A program made the position numbers and the translations under genes. The notes beneath the pieces are model-generated. The model saw only the letters and a program-made list of their open reading frames with translations. It ran no database searches and was not told the origin of the DNA. A stretch of 64,000 nucleotides of DNA from an uncultured Oscillospiraceae bacterium (GTDB taxonomy: Bacteria; Bacillota; Clostridia; Oscillospirales; Oscillospiraceae), in NCBI GenBank assembly GCA_934552825.1, contig CAKTEQ010000004.1:186001-250000 (forward strand), in the 5' to 3' direction. Shown piece by piece: positions 8,015-15,062 of this stretch; position 1 is the stretch's first letter, and every line of letters begins with the position of its first letter.

Positions 8015-9112
8015 ATGGCAAAGCAGAGAGACGACAGACCTTTGTTCACACCCGAACTCCCCATGACTCACGAGCGTTACCCCTTCGACATGAAGGCGGC
8101 TGACATCAACGAGTGGATCCCCGTATTCGCTGAGAGCGACGCTGGCAAGCGCCCCGATCACCCCTCTACAAACTTCCGTCTGCCCGAGTACCACAGCTTC
8201 GAGGAGTACTCCGAGATCCTGAAGGATCACTTCCACATGAAGATGAAGGACGGTATCGTCGAGGCTAAGGCCTACACACCCGGCGAAGCTGGCTGGATCT
8301 GGGGCACAGCTCCTCATGCATGGGTCCATAAGATGTTCCAGCTGGTCCACGAGGATCATGACGCTGAAGTCCTCATCTGGGGTACAGAAGGCAACAACTA
8401 CTTCGAGTCCATCGGTATGCGTGACTGCCACCGTGATACATCCAAGCCCTTCCAGCCCGTTGACGAGTTCCAGCGCGGCCAGATGTGGCAGGCTTTCCAG
8501 CACCAGTATCAGGATGGTACAAACGACATCGAGGAGCAGGTAAACATCGAGATCCCCACCATCGGCGTATGGCAGGGCGGCGCTTTCCACTCCGACCTCT
8601 TCCTGTTCTGCGACATCACTATCGCAACAGAGGACGCTTGGATGGCTGAGAACCACTTCCGCATCAACATGTACCCCGGCGACGGCGTTCAGATCATCTG
8701 GCGCATGCTCATGGGCCAGAAGCGCTTCGCTTACGCTGAGCTGACAGGTGAGATCATCACAGCACGTAAGGCTCTGGAGTACGGCATGATCAACGAGATC
8801 GCTAAGGACGTTGACACCGCTTGGAAGCGCTCCTGGGAGATCGCTGAGCTCATCATGCACTCCGGCACACGTCAGACACGCCGCCTGACAGTCCAGTGCA
8901 TCCGCAAGCCTGTTAAGGAAGCTGTCGCTGACGAGCTGAAGATGGGCTTCGCTACAGAGATGTGGAACACGATCACAGAGCAGTCTCCTCACGCTCCTAT
9001 CTACTGGGAGACAGCAAAGGCAGAGGCTCGCGCTACTATCGCAGCCGAGAAGAAGGGCAAGGTTGTCCGCCCCCGCATCGGCGCATTCATCGAGGAAGAC
9101 CTCATCAAGTAA
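8015..9112 (+). CDS. Crotonase-superfamily hydrolase, tandem copy 3 (6-oxocamphor hydrolase-like)
   Basis: 365 residues, ATG 8015 after TTAAGGAGGAAATT. The candidate catalytic set is intact (His101, His192, His214, Asp223, Glu315). The active-site loop reads 'WGTEGNNYFESIGMRDCH', so Trp replaces the Phe of other copies before the loop. Bases corresponding to copy 1 positions 5833-6257 appear identical to copy 1 across about 425 bases, while the 3' end follows copy 2; the gene is therefore a mosaic. Own promoter and terminator. Function as for copy 1; family assignment is firm, substrate unknown. Confidence 0.85.
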   Translation: MAKQRDDRPLFTPELPMTHERYPFDMKAADINEWIPVFAESDAGKRPDHPSTNFRLPEYHSFEEYSEILKDHFHMKMKDGIVEAKAYTPGEAGWIWGTAPHAWVHKMFQLVHEDHDAEVLIWGTEGNNYFESIGMRDCHRDTSKPFQPVDEFQRGQMWQAFQHQYQDGTNDIEEQVNIEIPTIGVWQGGAFHSDLFLFCDITIATEDAWMAENHFRINMYPGDGVQIIWRMLMGQKRFAYAELTGEIITARKALEYGMINEIAKDVDTAWKRSWEIAELIMHSGTRQTRRLTVQCIRKPVKEAVADELKMGFATEMWNTITEQSPHAPIYWETAKAEARATIAAEKKGKVVRPRIGAFIEEDLIK

Positions 9113-9155
9113 TTTACCCTTCGGTAATTATTGGGAACTTGTTTCCTGACATTTT

Positions 9156-9190
9156 TGAGAGACCCGGCTTTTTGCCGGGTCTCTTTTTTA
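9156..9190 (+). terminator. Terminator of crotonase cassette 3
   Basis: Eleven-pair stem (9158-9168 with 9174-9184), TTTTT loop and a T-rich tail TTTTTTAT. Confidence 0.88.
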
Positions 9191-9274
9191 TCTTTTCCTC
9201 TTCTATTTTTATATATACTCCAAACTTACCCCCTACTTATGGTGTAACTGCAACACATTCTGCATAATTCGCAC

Positions 9275-9304
9275 TTTACAAACCAGCTGTTTATTAGGTA
9301 AAAT
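9275..9304 (+). promoter_or_regulatory. Promoter of crotonase cassette 4
   Basis: TTTACA (9275-9280), 18 bases, TAAAAT (9299-9304): the best match to consensus of the four, although the extended TG is AG here. Upstream TGCA elements (about 9250-9273) are more diverged than before copies 2 and 3. The leader carries a GC-rich hairpin at 9329-9345 (seven pairs, CTG loop) that the other three leaders lack. Confidence 0.6.
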
Positions 9305-9388
9305 TACCTTGCAGATAAAAAATGCGCGGGGCGCGCTGCGCGCCCTACATCACTATGATGATACATAAATTTAAGGAGGAAATTAAAA

Positions 9389-10486
9389 ATGGCAAAGCAG
9401 AGAGACGACAGACCTTTGTTCACACCCGAACTCCCCATGACTCATGAGCGTTACCCCTTCGACATGAAGGCGGCTGACATCAACGAGTGGATCCCCGTAT
9501 TCGCAGAGAGCGACGCCGGCAAGCGCCCCGATCATCCCACAACAAACTTCCGCCTGCCCGAGTACCTCAGCTTCGAGGAGTACTCCGAGGTCCTGAAGGG
9601 TCACTTCCACATGAAGATGAAGGACGGCATCGTCGAGGCTAAGGCTTACACACCTGGTGAAAAGGGTTGGATCTGGGGCACAGCTCCTCACGCATGGGTC
9701 CATAAGCTGTTCCAGCTGGTCCACGAAGATCACGACGCAGAAGTCCTGATTTTTGGTTCCGAGGGCGAGAACTTCTTTGAGTCCTATGGTGTTCGCGACG
9801 TCAACCGTGATACATCCAAGCCCTTCCAGAAGGTCGACGAGTTCCAGCGCGGCCAGATGTGGCACGCTTTCCAGCGCCAGTATCAGGATGGTACAAACGA
9901 TATCGAAGAGCAGGTAAACATCGAGATCCCCACCATCGGCGTATGGCAGGGCGGCGGCTTCCACTCCGACCTCTTCTTCTTCTGCGACATCACTCTCGCA
10001 ACAGAGGACGCTTGGTGTGTTGAGAACCACTTCCGCATCAACATGTACCCCGGCGACGGCGTTCAGATCATCTGGCGCATGATGATGGGCCAGAAGCGCT
10101 TCGCTTATGCTGAGCTGACTGGTGAAGTCATCACAGCACGTAAGGCTCTCGAGTACGGCATGATCAACGAGATCACAAAGGACGTCGATGAGGCTTATAA
10201 GCGCGCTTGGGAGATCGCTGAGCTCATCATGCACTCCGGCACACGTCAGACACGCCGCCTGACAGTCCAGTGCATCCGCAAGCCTGTTAAGGAAGCTGTT
10301 GCCAACGAGCTGAAGCTGGGCTTCGCAACAGAGATGTGGAACACCATCACAGAGCAGTCTCCCCACCATCCCATCTACTGGGAGACAGCAAAGGCTCAGG
10401 CCCGCGCTACTATCGCAGCCGAGAAGAAGGGCAAGGTTGTCCGTCCTCGCATCGGTGCGTTCATCGAAGAAGATATTATCAAGTAA
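9389..10486 (+). CDS. Crotonase-superfamily hydrolase, tandem copy 4 (6-oxocamphor hydrolase-like)
   Basis: 365 residues, ATG 9389 after TTTAAGGAGGAAATT. The most diverged of the four: 'WCVENHF' replaces 'WMAENHF' next to the His145-equivalent, 'GGGFHSDLFFF' replaces 'GGAFHSDLFLF' at the His122-equivalent, and the loop reads 'GSEGENFFESYGVRDVN'. All five candidate catalytic residues remain (His101, His192, His214, Asp223, Glu315). Changes close to catalytic residues with the residues themselves fixed argue for selection on substrate range rather than decay. Own promoter and terminator. Confidence 0.85.
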   Translation: MAKQRDDRPLFTPELPMTHERYPFDMKAADINEWIPVFAESDAGKRPDHPTTNFRLPEYLSFEEYSEVLKGHFHMKMKDGIVEAKAYTPGEKGWIWGTAPHAWVHKLFQLVHEDHDAEVLIFGSEGENFFESYGVRDVNRDTSKPFQKVDEFQRGQMWHAFQRQYQDGTNDIEEQVNIEIPTIGVWQGGGFHSDLFFFCDITLATEDAWCVENHFRINMYPGDGVQIIWRMMMGQKRFAYAELTGEVITARKALEYGMINEITKDVDEAYKRAWEIAELIMHSGTRQTRRLTVQCIRKPVKEAVANELKLGFATEMWNTITEQSPHHPIYWETAKAQARATIAAEKKGKVVRPRIGAFIEEDIIK

Positions 10487-10503
10487 TTTGCTCCTTAATA
10501 TGG

Positions 10504-10545
10504 AAACACCCGCTGCCATTAGGCAGCGGGTGTTTCGCTTTATTT
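10504..10545 (+). terminator. Terminator of crotonase cassette 4
   Basis: Fourteen-pair perfect stem (10504-10517 with 10522-10535), ATTA loop, then CGCTTTATTTT. Confidence 0.82.
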
Positions 10546-10555
10546 TCATTCTTTA

Positions 10556-11203
10556 TCACATACAGAACCCGGCGATAATGCAGCTCTGCGCCAGGATATA
10601 TGTCAGCATCACGGTAAAATCGAATTTGGGCGCTGGACTCCCCACGGTGAAGGTCTGATAGCACAGCACACTGTCGGATATTATGAACAGGACACTCCCC
10701 ATCAGCAGGCATATTCCCTGGACGCAGCCGCTCAGGACCGTCATCCCGCTCACCACCGCCAGCGCCGTTATCACCACAAAATATCCTATCCCCGCGGCGC
10801 GCATATCCTGCGCTATCTTGTTCCACAAAAACGCGTAGATCACTGCGCTTATCCCCGCGAACAGCACCGCCGTGCAGGCCCAGGGCAGGAACCTGGCGCT
10901 GAGCTCGAACTCGACGCACATAGCCGCGATATAGCAAATATGCCCCAACAGGAACGCCCCTATTCCCAGCATCTGAAAGCGCTTCACTCCCGGCCGGAGG
11001 AGCATAATATCCCCTATCCACCCCAGGGCAAGCCCCGCTATGACTATCGGGCTGAGCCGGCGGCACAGAGTTATGTAGGCCACAGCCAGAAGAGGCATCA
11101 GCAGCACCTTTGTAATGTGCCGCAGGCGCTGCTTGCCCGCGGCGCAGGAAATCACATGGATAAGGGAATCTGCGCAGAACAGTGCGAATACCCAGTTAAG
11201 CAT
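10556..11203 (-). CDS. YhhN-family membrane protein (lysoplasmalogenase-like)
   Basis: 215 residues and about eight membrane helices. Family marks are 'GWIGDIMLL' near residue 60, 'LLGHICYI' near 85 and 'GSVLFIISDS' near 173, which contain the conserved Asp, His and Ser/Asp residues of YhhN/TMEM86 proteins. Characterised members cleave the vinyl ether of lysoplasmalogens; clostridia make plasmalogens, so the role is plausible, but other bacterial members are untested. ATG 11203 follows AAGGAGAG. The gene stands alone between the crotonase array and the divergent protease gene. Confidence 0.8.
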   Translation of the reverse strand: MLNWVFALFCADSLIHVISCAAGKQRLRHITKVLLMPLLAVAYITLCRRLSPIVIAGLALGWIGDIMLLRPGVKRFQMLGIGAFLLGHICYIAAMCVEFELSARFLPWACTAVLFAGISAVIYAFLWNKIAQDMRAAGIGYFVVITALAVVSGMTVLSGCVQGICLLMGSVLFIISDSVLCYQTFTVGSPAPKFDFTVMLTYILAQSCIIAGFCM

Positions 11204-11266
11204 GAAATCTCTCCTTATTAAAAATCTCCCGTTCAGTATATCCGCTGGAAAAAGTTTTTGTCAACC

Positions 11267-11295
11267 TTTTCATTTACCCCAGGATGTAATATAAT
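11267..11295 (+). promoter_or_regulatory. Probable promoter of the S41 protease gene
   Basis: TATAAT at 11290-11295 with TTTTCA (11267-11272) 17 bases upstream; about 28 bases before the start codon. The -10 is perfect and the -35 is weak. Confidence 0.45.
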
Positions 11296-11323
11296 GGTTA
11301 TAATAATAAATGGGGGTGTACAA

Positions 11324-13204
11324 ATGAAAAAACTCTTTTCCCGGCTGATCGCGGTACTGTGCGTATGCGCCATGCTCGTATCACCTGCATATGCCCTGAC
11401 TGTAGAACAGGCTTACTCCATTCTGGACGACTATTATTACTACGAACTTGACGAAGAAGCCCGCGGCGCAGACTCACTGGACGAGCTTTTCTACTACTAC
11501 GTCAGCGACCCTTATACATACTATATGGACACTGATGAGTACAGCGGCTTCACCTCTTCTCTGGACAATGTGGACACGCTCGTGGGTCTGGGCACTCTCT
11601 CCTCCTTCCAGGAGGACGGCATACATATCGTCCGTGTCTATCCTGACGGCGGCGCTGACCGTATCGGGCTCAAAAAAGGAGACATCATCATATCTATCGA
11701 CGGAACAAGCTGCGTCCCCGCATCCGCCGAGGAGCACCTTGAAATACTCTTCGGAGAAGCCGGTTCCACCGTCGAACTCACCATTCTCCGGGATGGGAAA
11801 TCCTTCGTGCGCACCGTGACCCGGCGGGATATCCCCATCAGTACCACATACTCCGAGCTTATAAACGGCAACGTGGGTTACATTGACTGTGACAGCTTCG
11901 GCTTCAACACAGCAAAATCCTTTACCGACGCCATAAACAAGTACAGCAGCGCCCGCTTCTGGATAGTGGACCTGCGGGACAACCCCGGCGGCGTGAGCAG
12001 CTCCGCGGCAGACGCTGCAGGGCTCTTCACCGGCAGCGGTGATATGATGTATTTCCGGAATCGTGACGGCTTCTACGAGTACATTCCATATGACGGCACA
12101 CGCCTCACCTCTCTCCCGCTTATAACCCTCGTAAACGAGGACACCGCCAGCGCCGCTGAGGTCTTCGCGGCGGACATCCGGGACTACAGAGCCGGCATTA
12201 TAATCGGCCAGCGCACCTATGGCAAGGGTTCCTCCCAGACTGTGTTTGACAGCGAAAATATGCCAGCCGTCTTTAACGGCGACGCGCTCAAGGTCACCAC
12301 GGACCGCTTCTTCTCCGCCGCCGGAAACTCAAATCAGTACATCGGCGTTATCCCCACTCTTCTCGTGGAGCCGGGCATGGAAGAGGCTGTGGCTGAGTGT
12401 CTCACCACTATCGCCCCCGCCCAGCCCAACGGCTGCGTCCACCTCGTGCTCAACGGCTGCGACTATTACTTCTATCCTCCCCACGGAGACAGTTCCGAAG
12501 CAATGGACGCCCTTCTGGAGGCTCTGCCCCCTGACTGCGAGATGTACTTAGGCCAGGGCGACACCTGGACACCCGTGTCAGCCGTTCCCTTTGCCAGCTC
12601 CTGCAGCAAGACCTACGCAAGGCGTGGTTTTAACGATGTACCAAGCTATTACCAGGAAATAAATATCCTCGCCACATACGGCATACTCCAGGGCAGCGGT
12701 GACGGCAACTTCTACCCCAGTGCAAAGCTCACCCGCGCCGAGCTCTGCGCGCTCCTGTCCCAGGTCCTGGGTGTGTACTATGACGGAGAAACGCTCTTCA
12801 CCGACGTTCCCGAGGACTCCTGGTATGCGGGCGCCGTAAATGCCATGGCTGTGCTTGGTTTTGTCAACGGCACCGGAGGAGGCAGGTTCAGTCCCGACTC
12901 CTACCTCACATGGCAGGAATTCGCCGTTATAATGGCGCGCTTTGGAGCATATCTCAACATGTACCTCTATGATTTCTCCCAGATGCTTGAGGAAGAGCCC
13001 ATAGAGTTCTCCTCTCTCAATAGCTGGGCGCCATGGTCAAGGAACAGCATCGCATTGCTGCTGACAGCTTATGAATTAGAGGACGGCACTCCCTGCCCCA
13101 TGGTACCTTCGGCTATCATCAACGCAACAGGCCTCGTGACCCGCGCCCATGCGGCTGATACTCTCTGCAATATGCTCCTCTACACCGGGCTTATATCTTA
13201 TTAA
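11324..13204 (+). CDS. Secreted S41 (C-terminal processing) peptidase with PDZ and SLH domains
   Basis: 626 residues. A signal peptide (residues 1-24, 'VCAMLVSPAYA') is followed by an N-terminal helical region, a PDZ domain about 90-165 ('GGADRIGLKKGD'), the S41 core 180-370, and two S-layer homology repeats about 445-570 ('FNDVPSYYQEINILATYGIL', 'FTDVPEDSWYAGAV'). The serine-lysine dyad is Ser276 in 'DTASAAEVF' and Lys301 in 'TYGKGSSQ', so the enzyme should be active. SLH repeats would hold it in the cell wall through secondary polymers. ATG 11324 follows GGGGGTG and starts the signal peptide; upstream in-frame sequence is not credible. Substrate unknown; a role in cell-envelope or spore protein processing is inference. 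Confidence 0.88.
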   Translation: MKKLFSRLIAVLCVCAMLVSPAYALTVEQAYSILDDYYYYELDEEARGADSLDELFYYYVSDPYTYYMDTDEYSGFTSSLDNVDTLVGLGTLSSFQEDGIHIVRVYPDGGADRIGLKKGDIIISIDGTSCVPASAEEHLEILFGEAGSTVELTILRDGKSFVRTVTRRDIPISTTYSELINGNVGYIDCDSFGFNTAKSFTDAINKYSSARFWIVDLRDNPGGVSSSAADAAGLFTGSGDMMYFRNRDGFYEYIPYDGTRLTSLPLITLVNEDTASAAEVFAADIRDYRAGIIIGQRTYGKGSSQTVFDSENMPAVFNGDALKVTTDRFFSAAGNSNQYIGVIPTLLVEPGMEEAVAECLTTIAPAQPNGCVHLVLNGCDYYFYPPHGDSSEAMDALLEALPPDCEMYLGQGDTWTPVSAVPFASSCSKTYARRGFNDVPSYYQEINILATYGILQGSGDGNFYPSAKLTRAELCALLSQVLGVYYDGETLFTDVPEDSWYAGAVNAMAVLGFVNGTGGGRFSPDSYLTWQEFAVIMARFGAYLNMYLYDFSQMLEEEPIEFSSLNSWAPWSRNSIALLLTAYELEDGTPCPMVPSAIINATGLVTRAHAADTLCNMLLYTGLISY

Positions 13205-13223
13205 AGATTATCCTAAGAAGCAC

Positions 13224-13265
13224 AAAGCTCCCCCGTATGATTTAGTCATACGGGGGAGCTTTTTC
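13224..13265. terminator. Bidirectional terminator between the S41 protease and TrmH genes
   Basis: Seventeen-pair stem (13224-13240 with 13246-13262) with a five-base loop and T runs on both strands, between convergent genes. Confidence 0.88.
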
Positions 13266-13284
13266 AGGCAGCTGTTAAGTTATT

Positions 13285-14079
13285 TTATCTCCCCAGCTGA
13301 TAGAACGCCACAGCGCTCGCCGCCGCCACATTCAGGGAGTCAACGCCGTGTGACATAGGTATCTTCACGGTGTAGTCGCACTGCCTTATAGTCTCTTCAC
13401 GAAGCCCCTCTCCCTCAGTACCGAGGACCACCGCGAGCTTCGCCTCCTCCTTAAGGGCGGGGTCGGCAATATCCATCGTATCGTCCTTAAGCGCCATTGC
13501 AGCTGTCTTGAAGCCAAGAGTTTTCAGTGCCCCAAAGTCATCAAGCCACGCCCAGGGGATCTGAAATACGGTCCCCATGCTGACTCTTATGGCCCGGCGG
13601 TAGAGCGGATCGCTGCACGCGGGTGTCAGGAGCACCCCATCCATGTTAAGCGCCGCGGCGCTGCGAAATATCGCGCCTACGTTAGTGGGATTGACCACAT
13701 CCTCCAGCACGGCGACGCGGCGTGCTCCCCTGCATACCTGCTCCGGAGAAGACAGCACTGGCCGCTTCATTGCACAGAGCATACCCCGCGTCAGCTTAAA
13801 CCCTGTGAGCTTTGTGAGAATATCGAATTCCGCCGTGTATACGGGCACATTCTCTCTGTCCCCAGCCATTTCCGCGGCAGCTGCGCTCTCCCTGCTCTCC
13901 GCCAAAAACGATACCGGCTCAACCCCTGCGTCCAGCGCCCGTCGGATGACCAGCGGGCTCTCGCATATGAACATTCCTTTCTCTGGGTATTCTCTGTTCA
14001 CAAGCTGGTTTTCCGTGAGCCTTGCGTATACGTCCAATTCCGGCGCGGAAAAGTCAGTTATCTCAACAATTCTCCCCAA
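13285..14079 (-). CDS. TrmH/SpoU-family RNA 2'-O-methyltransferase
   Basis: 264 residues. The C-terminal SPOUT domain is clear: motif 1 'NPTNVGAIFRSAAALNMDGVLL', motif 2 'VLGTEGEGLREETI', motif 3 'IPMSHGVDSLNVAAASAV'. The N-terminal part resembles the substrate-binding domain of the RlmB/TsnR branch. It would use S-adenosylmethionine to methylate a ribose in rRNA or tRNA. I chose TTG 14079 because it follows GGGGGG at seven bases; the longer in-frame reading passes through the upstream terminator hairpin. The exact target nucleotide cannot be told. Confidence 0.85.
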   Translation of the reverse strand: MGRIVEITDFSAPELDVYARLTENQLVNREYPEKGMFICESPLVIRRALDAGVEPVSFLAESRESAAAAEMAGDRENVPVYTAEFDILTKLTGFKLTRGMLCAMKRPVLSSPEQVCRGARRVAVLEDVVNPTNVGAIFRSAAALNMDGVLLTPACSDPLYRRAIRVSMGTVFQIPWAWLDDFGALKTLGFKTAAMALKDDTMDIADPALKEEAKLAVVLGTEGEGLREETIRQCDYTVKIPMSHGVDSLNVAAASAVAFYQLGR

Positions 14080-14102
14080 AATCAGTCCCCCCGATTTACG
14101 AA

Positions 14103-14140
14103 AGCTCCGGCACAAATATCCTGTGCCGGAGCTGTTTTTA
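14103..14140. terminator. Hairpin between DUF975 and TrmH genes, probable terminator
   Basis: Twelve-pair perfect stem (14103-14114 with 14122-14133). The T run is on the plus side (GTTTTTATT) and weaker on the minus side where transcription is expected, so it may only partly terminate. Confidence 0.55.
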
Positions 14141-15046
14141 TTCTTCGCTGTTTTCCTCGTTCTCCTGCGCGGGATACACCTCGTCGATCGAGACACCCCT
14201 GTTCACAGCGCGGACATTGTATATCCAGCCGCTCAGGGTAAGGTCTGTGTACGGCATGAGATAAATGCTCAGAATGCCCATTACCAGAGAGTCCAGCAGC
14301 CGCCAGAGGATGAAGCTCAGGTAAAGCACAAACACTTCCCACATGCGCCCCTTCGTTATCTCCCGCTCTTCCCTCATGGCCTGAAACACCTTTTTGTCCT
14401 CAGTCTCCGCAAAAAGATAGAAGGCGACGGAAAATTTCGCCAGCTTTGCTGATGTGAACAGCGCCGCGGCTATCGTCCCCATATATCCCAGGACGAGAAG
14501 TCCGGATGAGAGCACCGCGTTTGTCCCGGACAGGAGCGCTGCCGCCACGATTATTCCGATGGGTACTGCACTGAAGAGAATTCCCCAGAGAAATGTCTTG
14601 AAATACACGGCTATCGTAAGCCCTATACTTCTCAGCAGGCGTCCGCCGTTCAGGAACCATCCGCCTATATCCTTGAGCGTTACGGTGCGCTTGCTGCTCA
14701 GGCGCATGCCGATCTCATAGCCGTAAAAGCGCAGGGGAATCAGCACCATGAGCGCGATCACCCCGAGTATTACCGCTATGAGTATGTTGTTCTTCGTCAC
14801 ATACCCCGGCAGCACATTGTTCACGTAGTTTGTGTACCAGCGCGTCATGGCGTCTGTGGACGTGAGTGCGGTTACAGGTACATCCACAGTCATAAACGGC
14901 AGGAAAAGGTCCTGAAGAAGCTGCAGAACTATCTGCGCCGCCACATATATCACCCCGAACGCGAGGCAGGGATTTCTGTGCTGGAAGTAGTTCCTGCGGG
15001 CATCCAGCTTCAAAAGGCTGCGGTTAATGCGCAGGTTATTATACAT
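14138..15046 (-). CDS. DUF975-type multi-pass membrane protein
   Basis: 302 residues with about five or six hydrophobic segments: 30-50, 90-110, 145-180, 185-210 and 240-260. The N-terminal 'NLRINRSLLKLDARRN' resembles the start of DUF975 proteins, found in many clostridia. No catalytic motif is visible. The gene follows the VanW-domain gene by 16 bases and is probably cotranscribed with it. A cell-envelope role is only suggested by the neighbour. Confidence 0.65.
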   Translation of the reverse strand: MYNNLRINRSLLKLDARRNYFQHRNPCLAFGVIYVAAQIVLQLLQDLFLPFMTVDVPVTALTSTDAMTRWYTNYVNNVLPGYVTKNNILIAVILGVIALMVLIPLRFYGYEIGMRLSSKRTVTLKDIGGWFLNGGRLLRSIGLTIAVYFKTFLWGILFSAVPIGIIVAAALLSGTNAVLSSGLLVLGYMGTIAAALFTSAKLAKFSVAFYLFAETEDKKVFQAMREEREITKGRMWEVFVLYLSFILWRLLDSLVMGILSIYLMPYTDLTLSGWIYNVRAVNRGVSIDEVYPAQENEENSEE

Positions 15047-15062
15047 CTGACCTGTCCTCCCA

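Noticed and set aside
5287..10486. Interpreting the tandem genes as classical enoyl-CoA hydratases of butyrate synthesis
   Set aside because: The two catalytic Glu of crotonase are not in place, while the His/Asp/Glu set of a diketone hydrolase is; no thiolase, hydroxyacyl-CoA dehydrogenase or acyl-CoA dehydrogenase lies nearby.
5163..10545. CRISPR array or satellite repeats
   Set aside because: The repeats are whole genes with promoters and terminators, about 1.3 kb apart, not short spaced direct repeats.
5281..10549. Long minus-strand open frames of 330-390 codons opposite the four crotonase genes
   Set aside because: They are mirror frames produced by the strong codon bias of the sense genes; no ribosome sites, and they repeat wherever the sense gene does.
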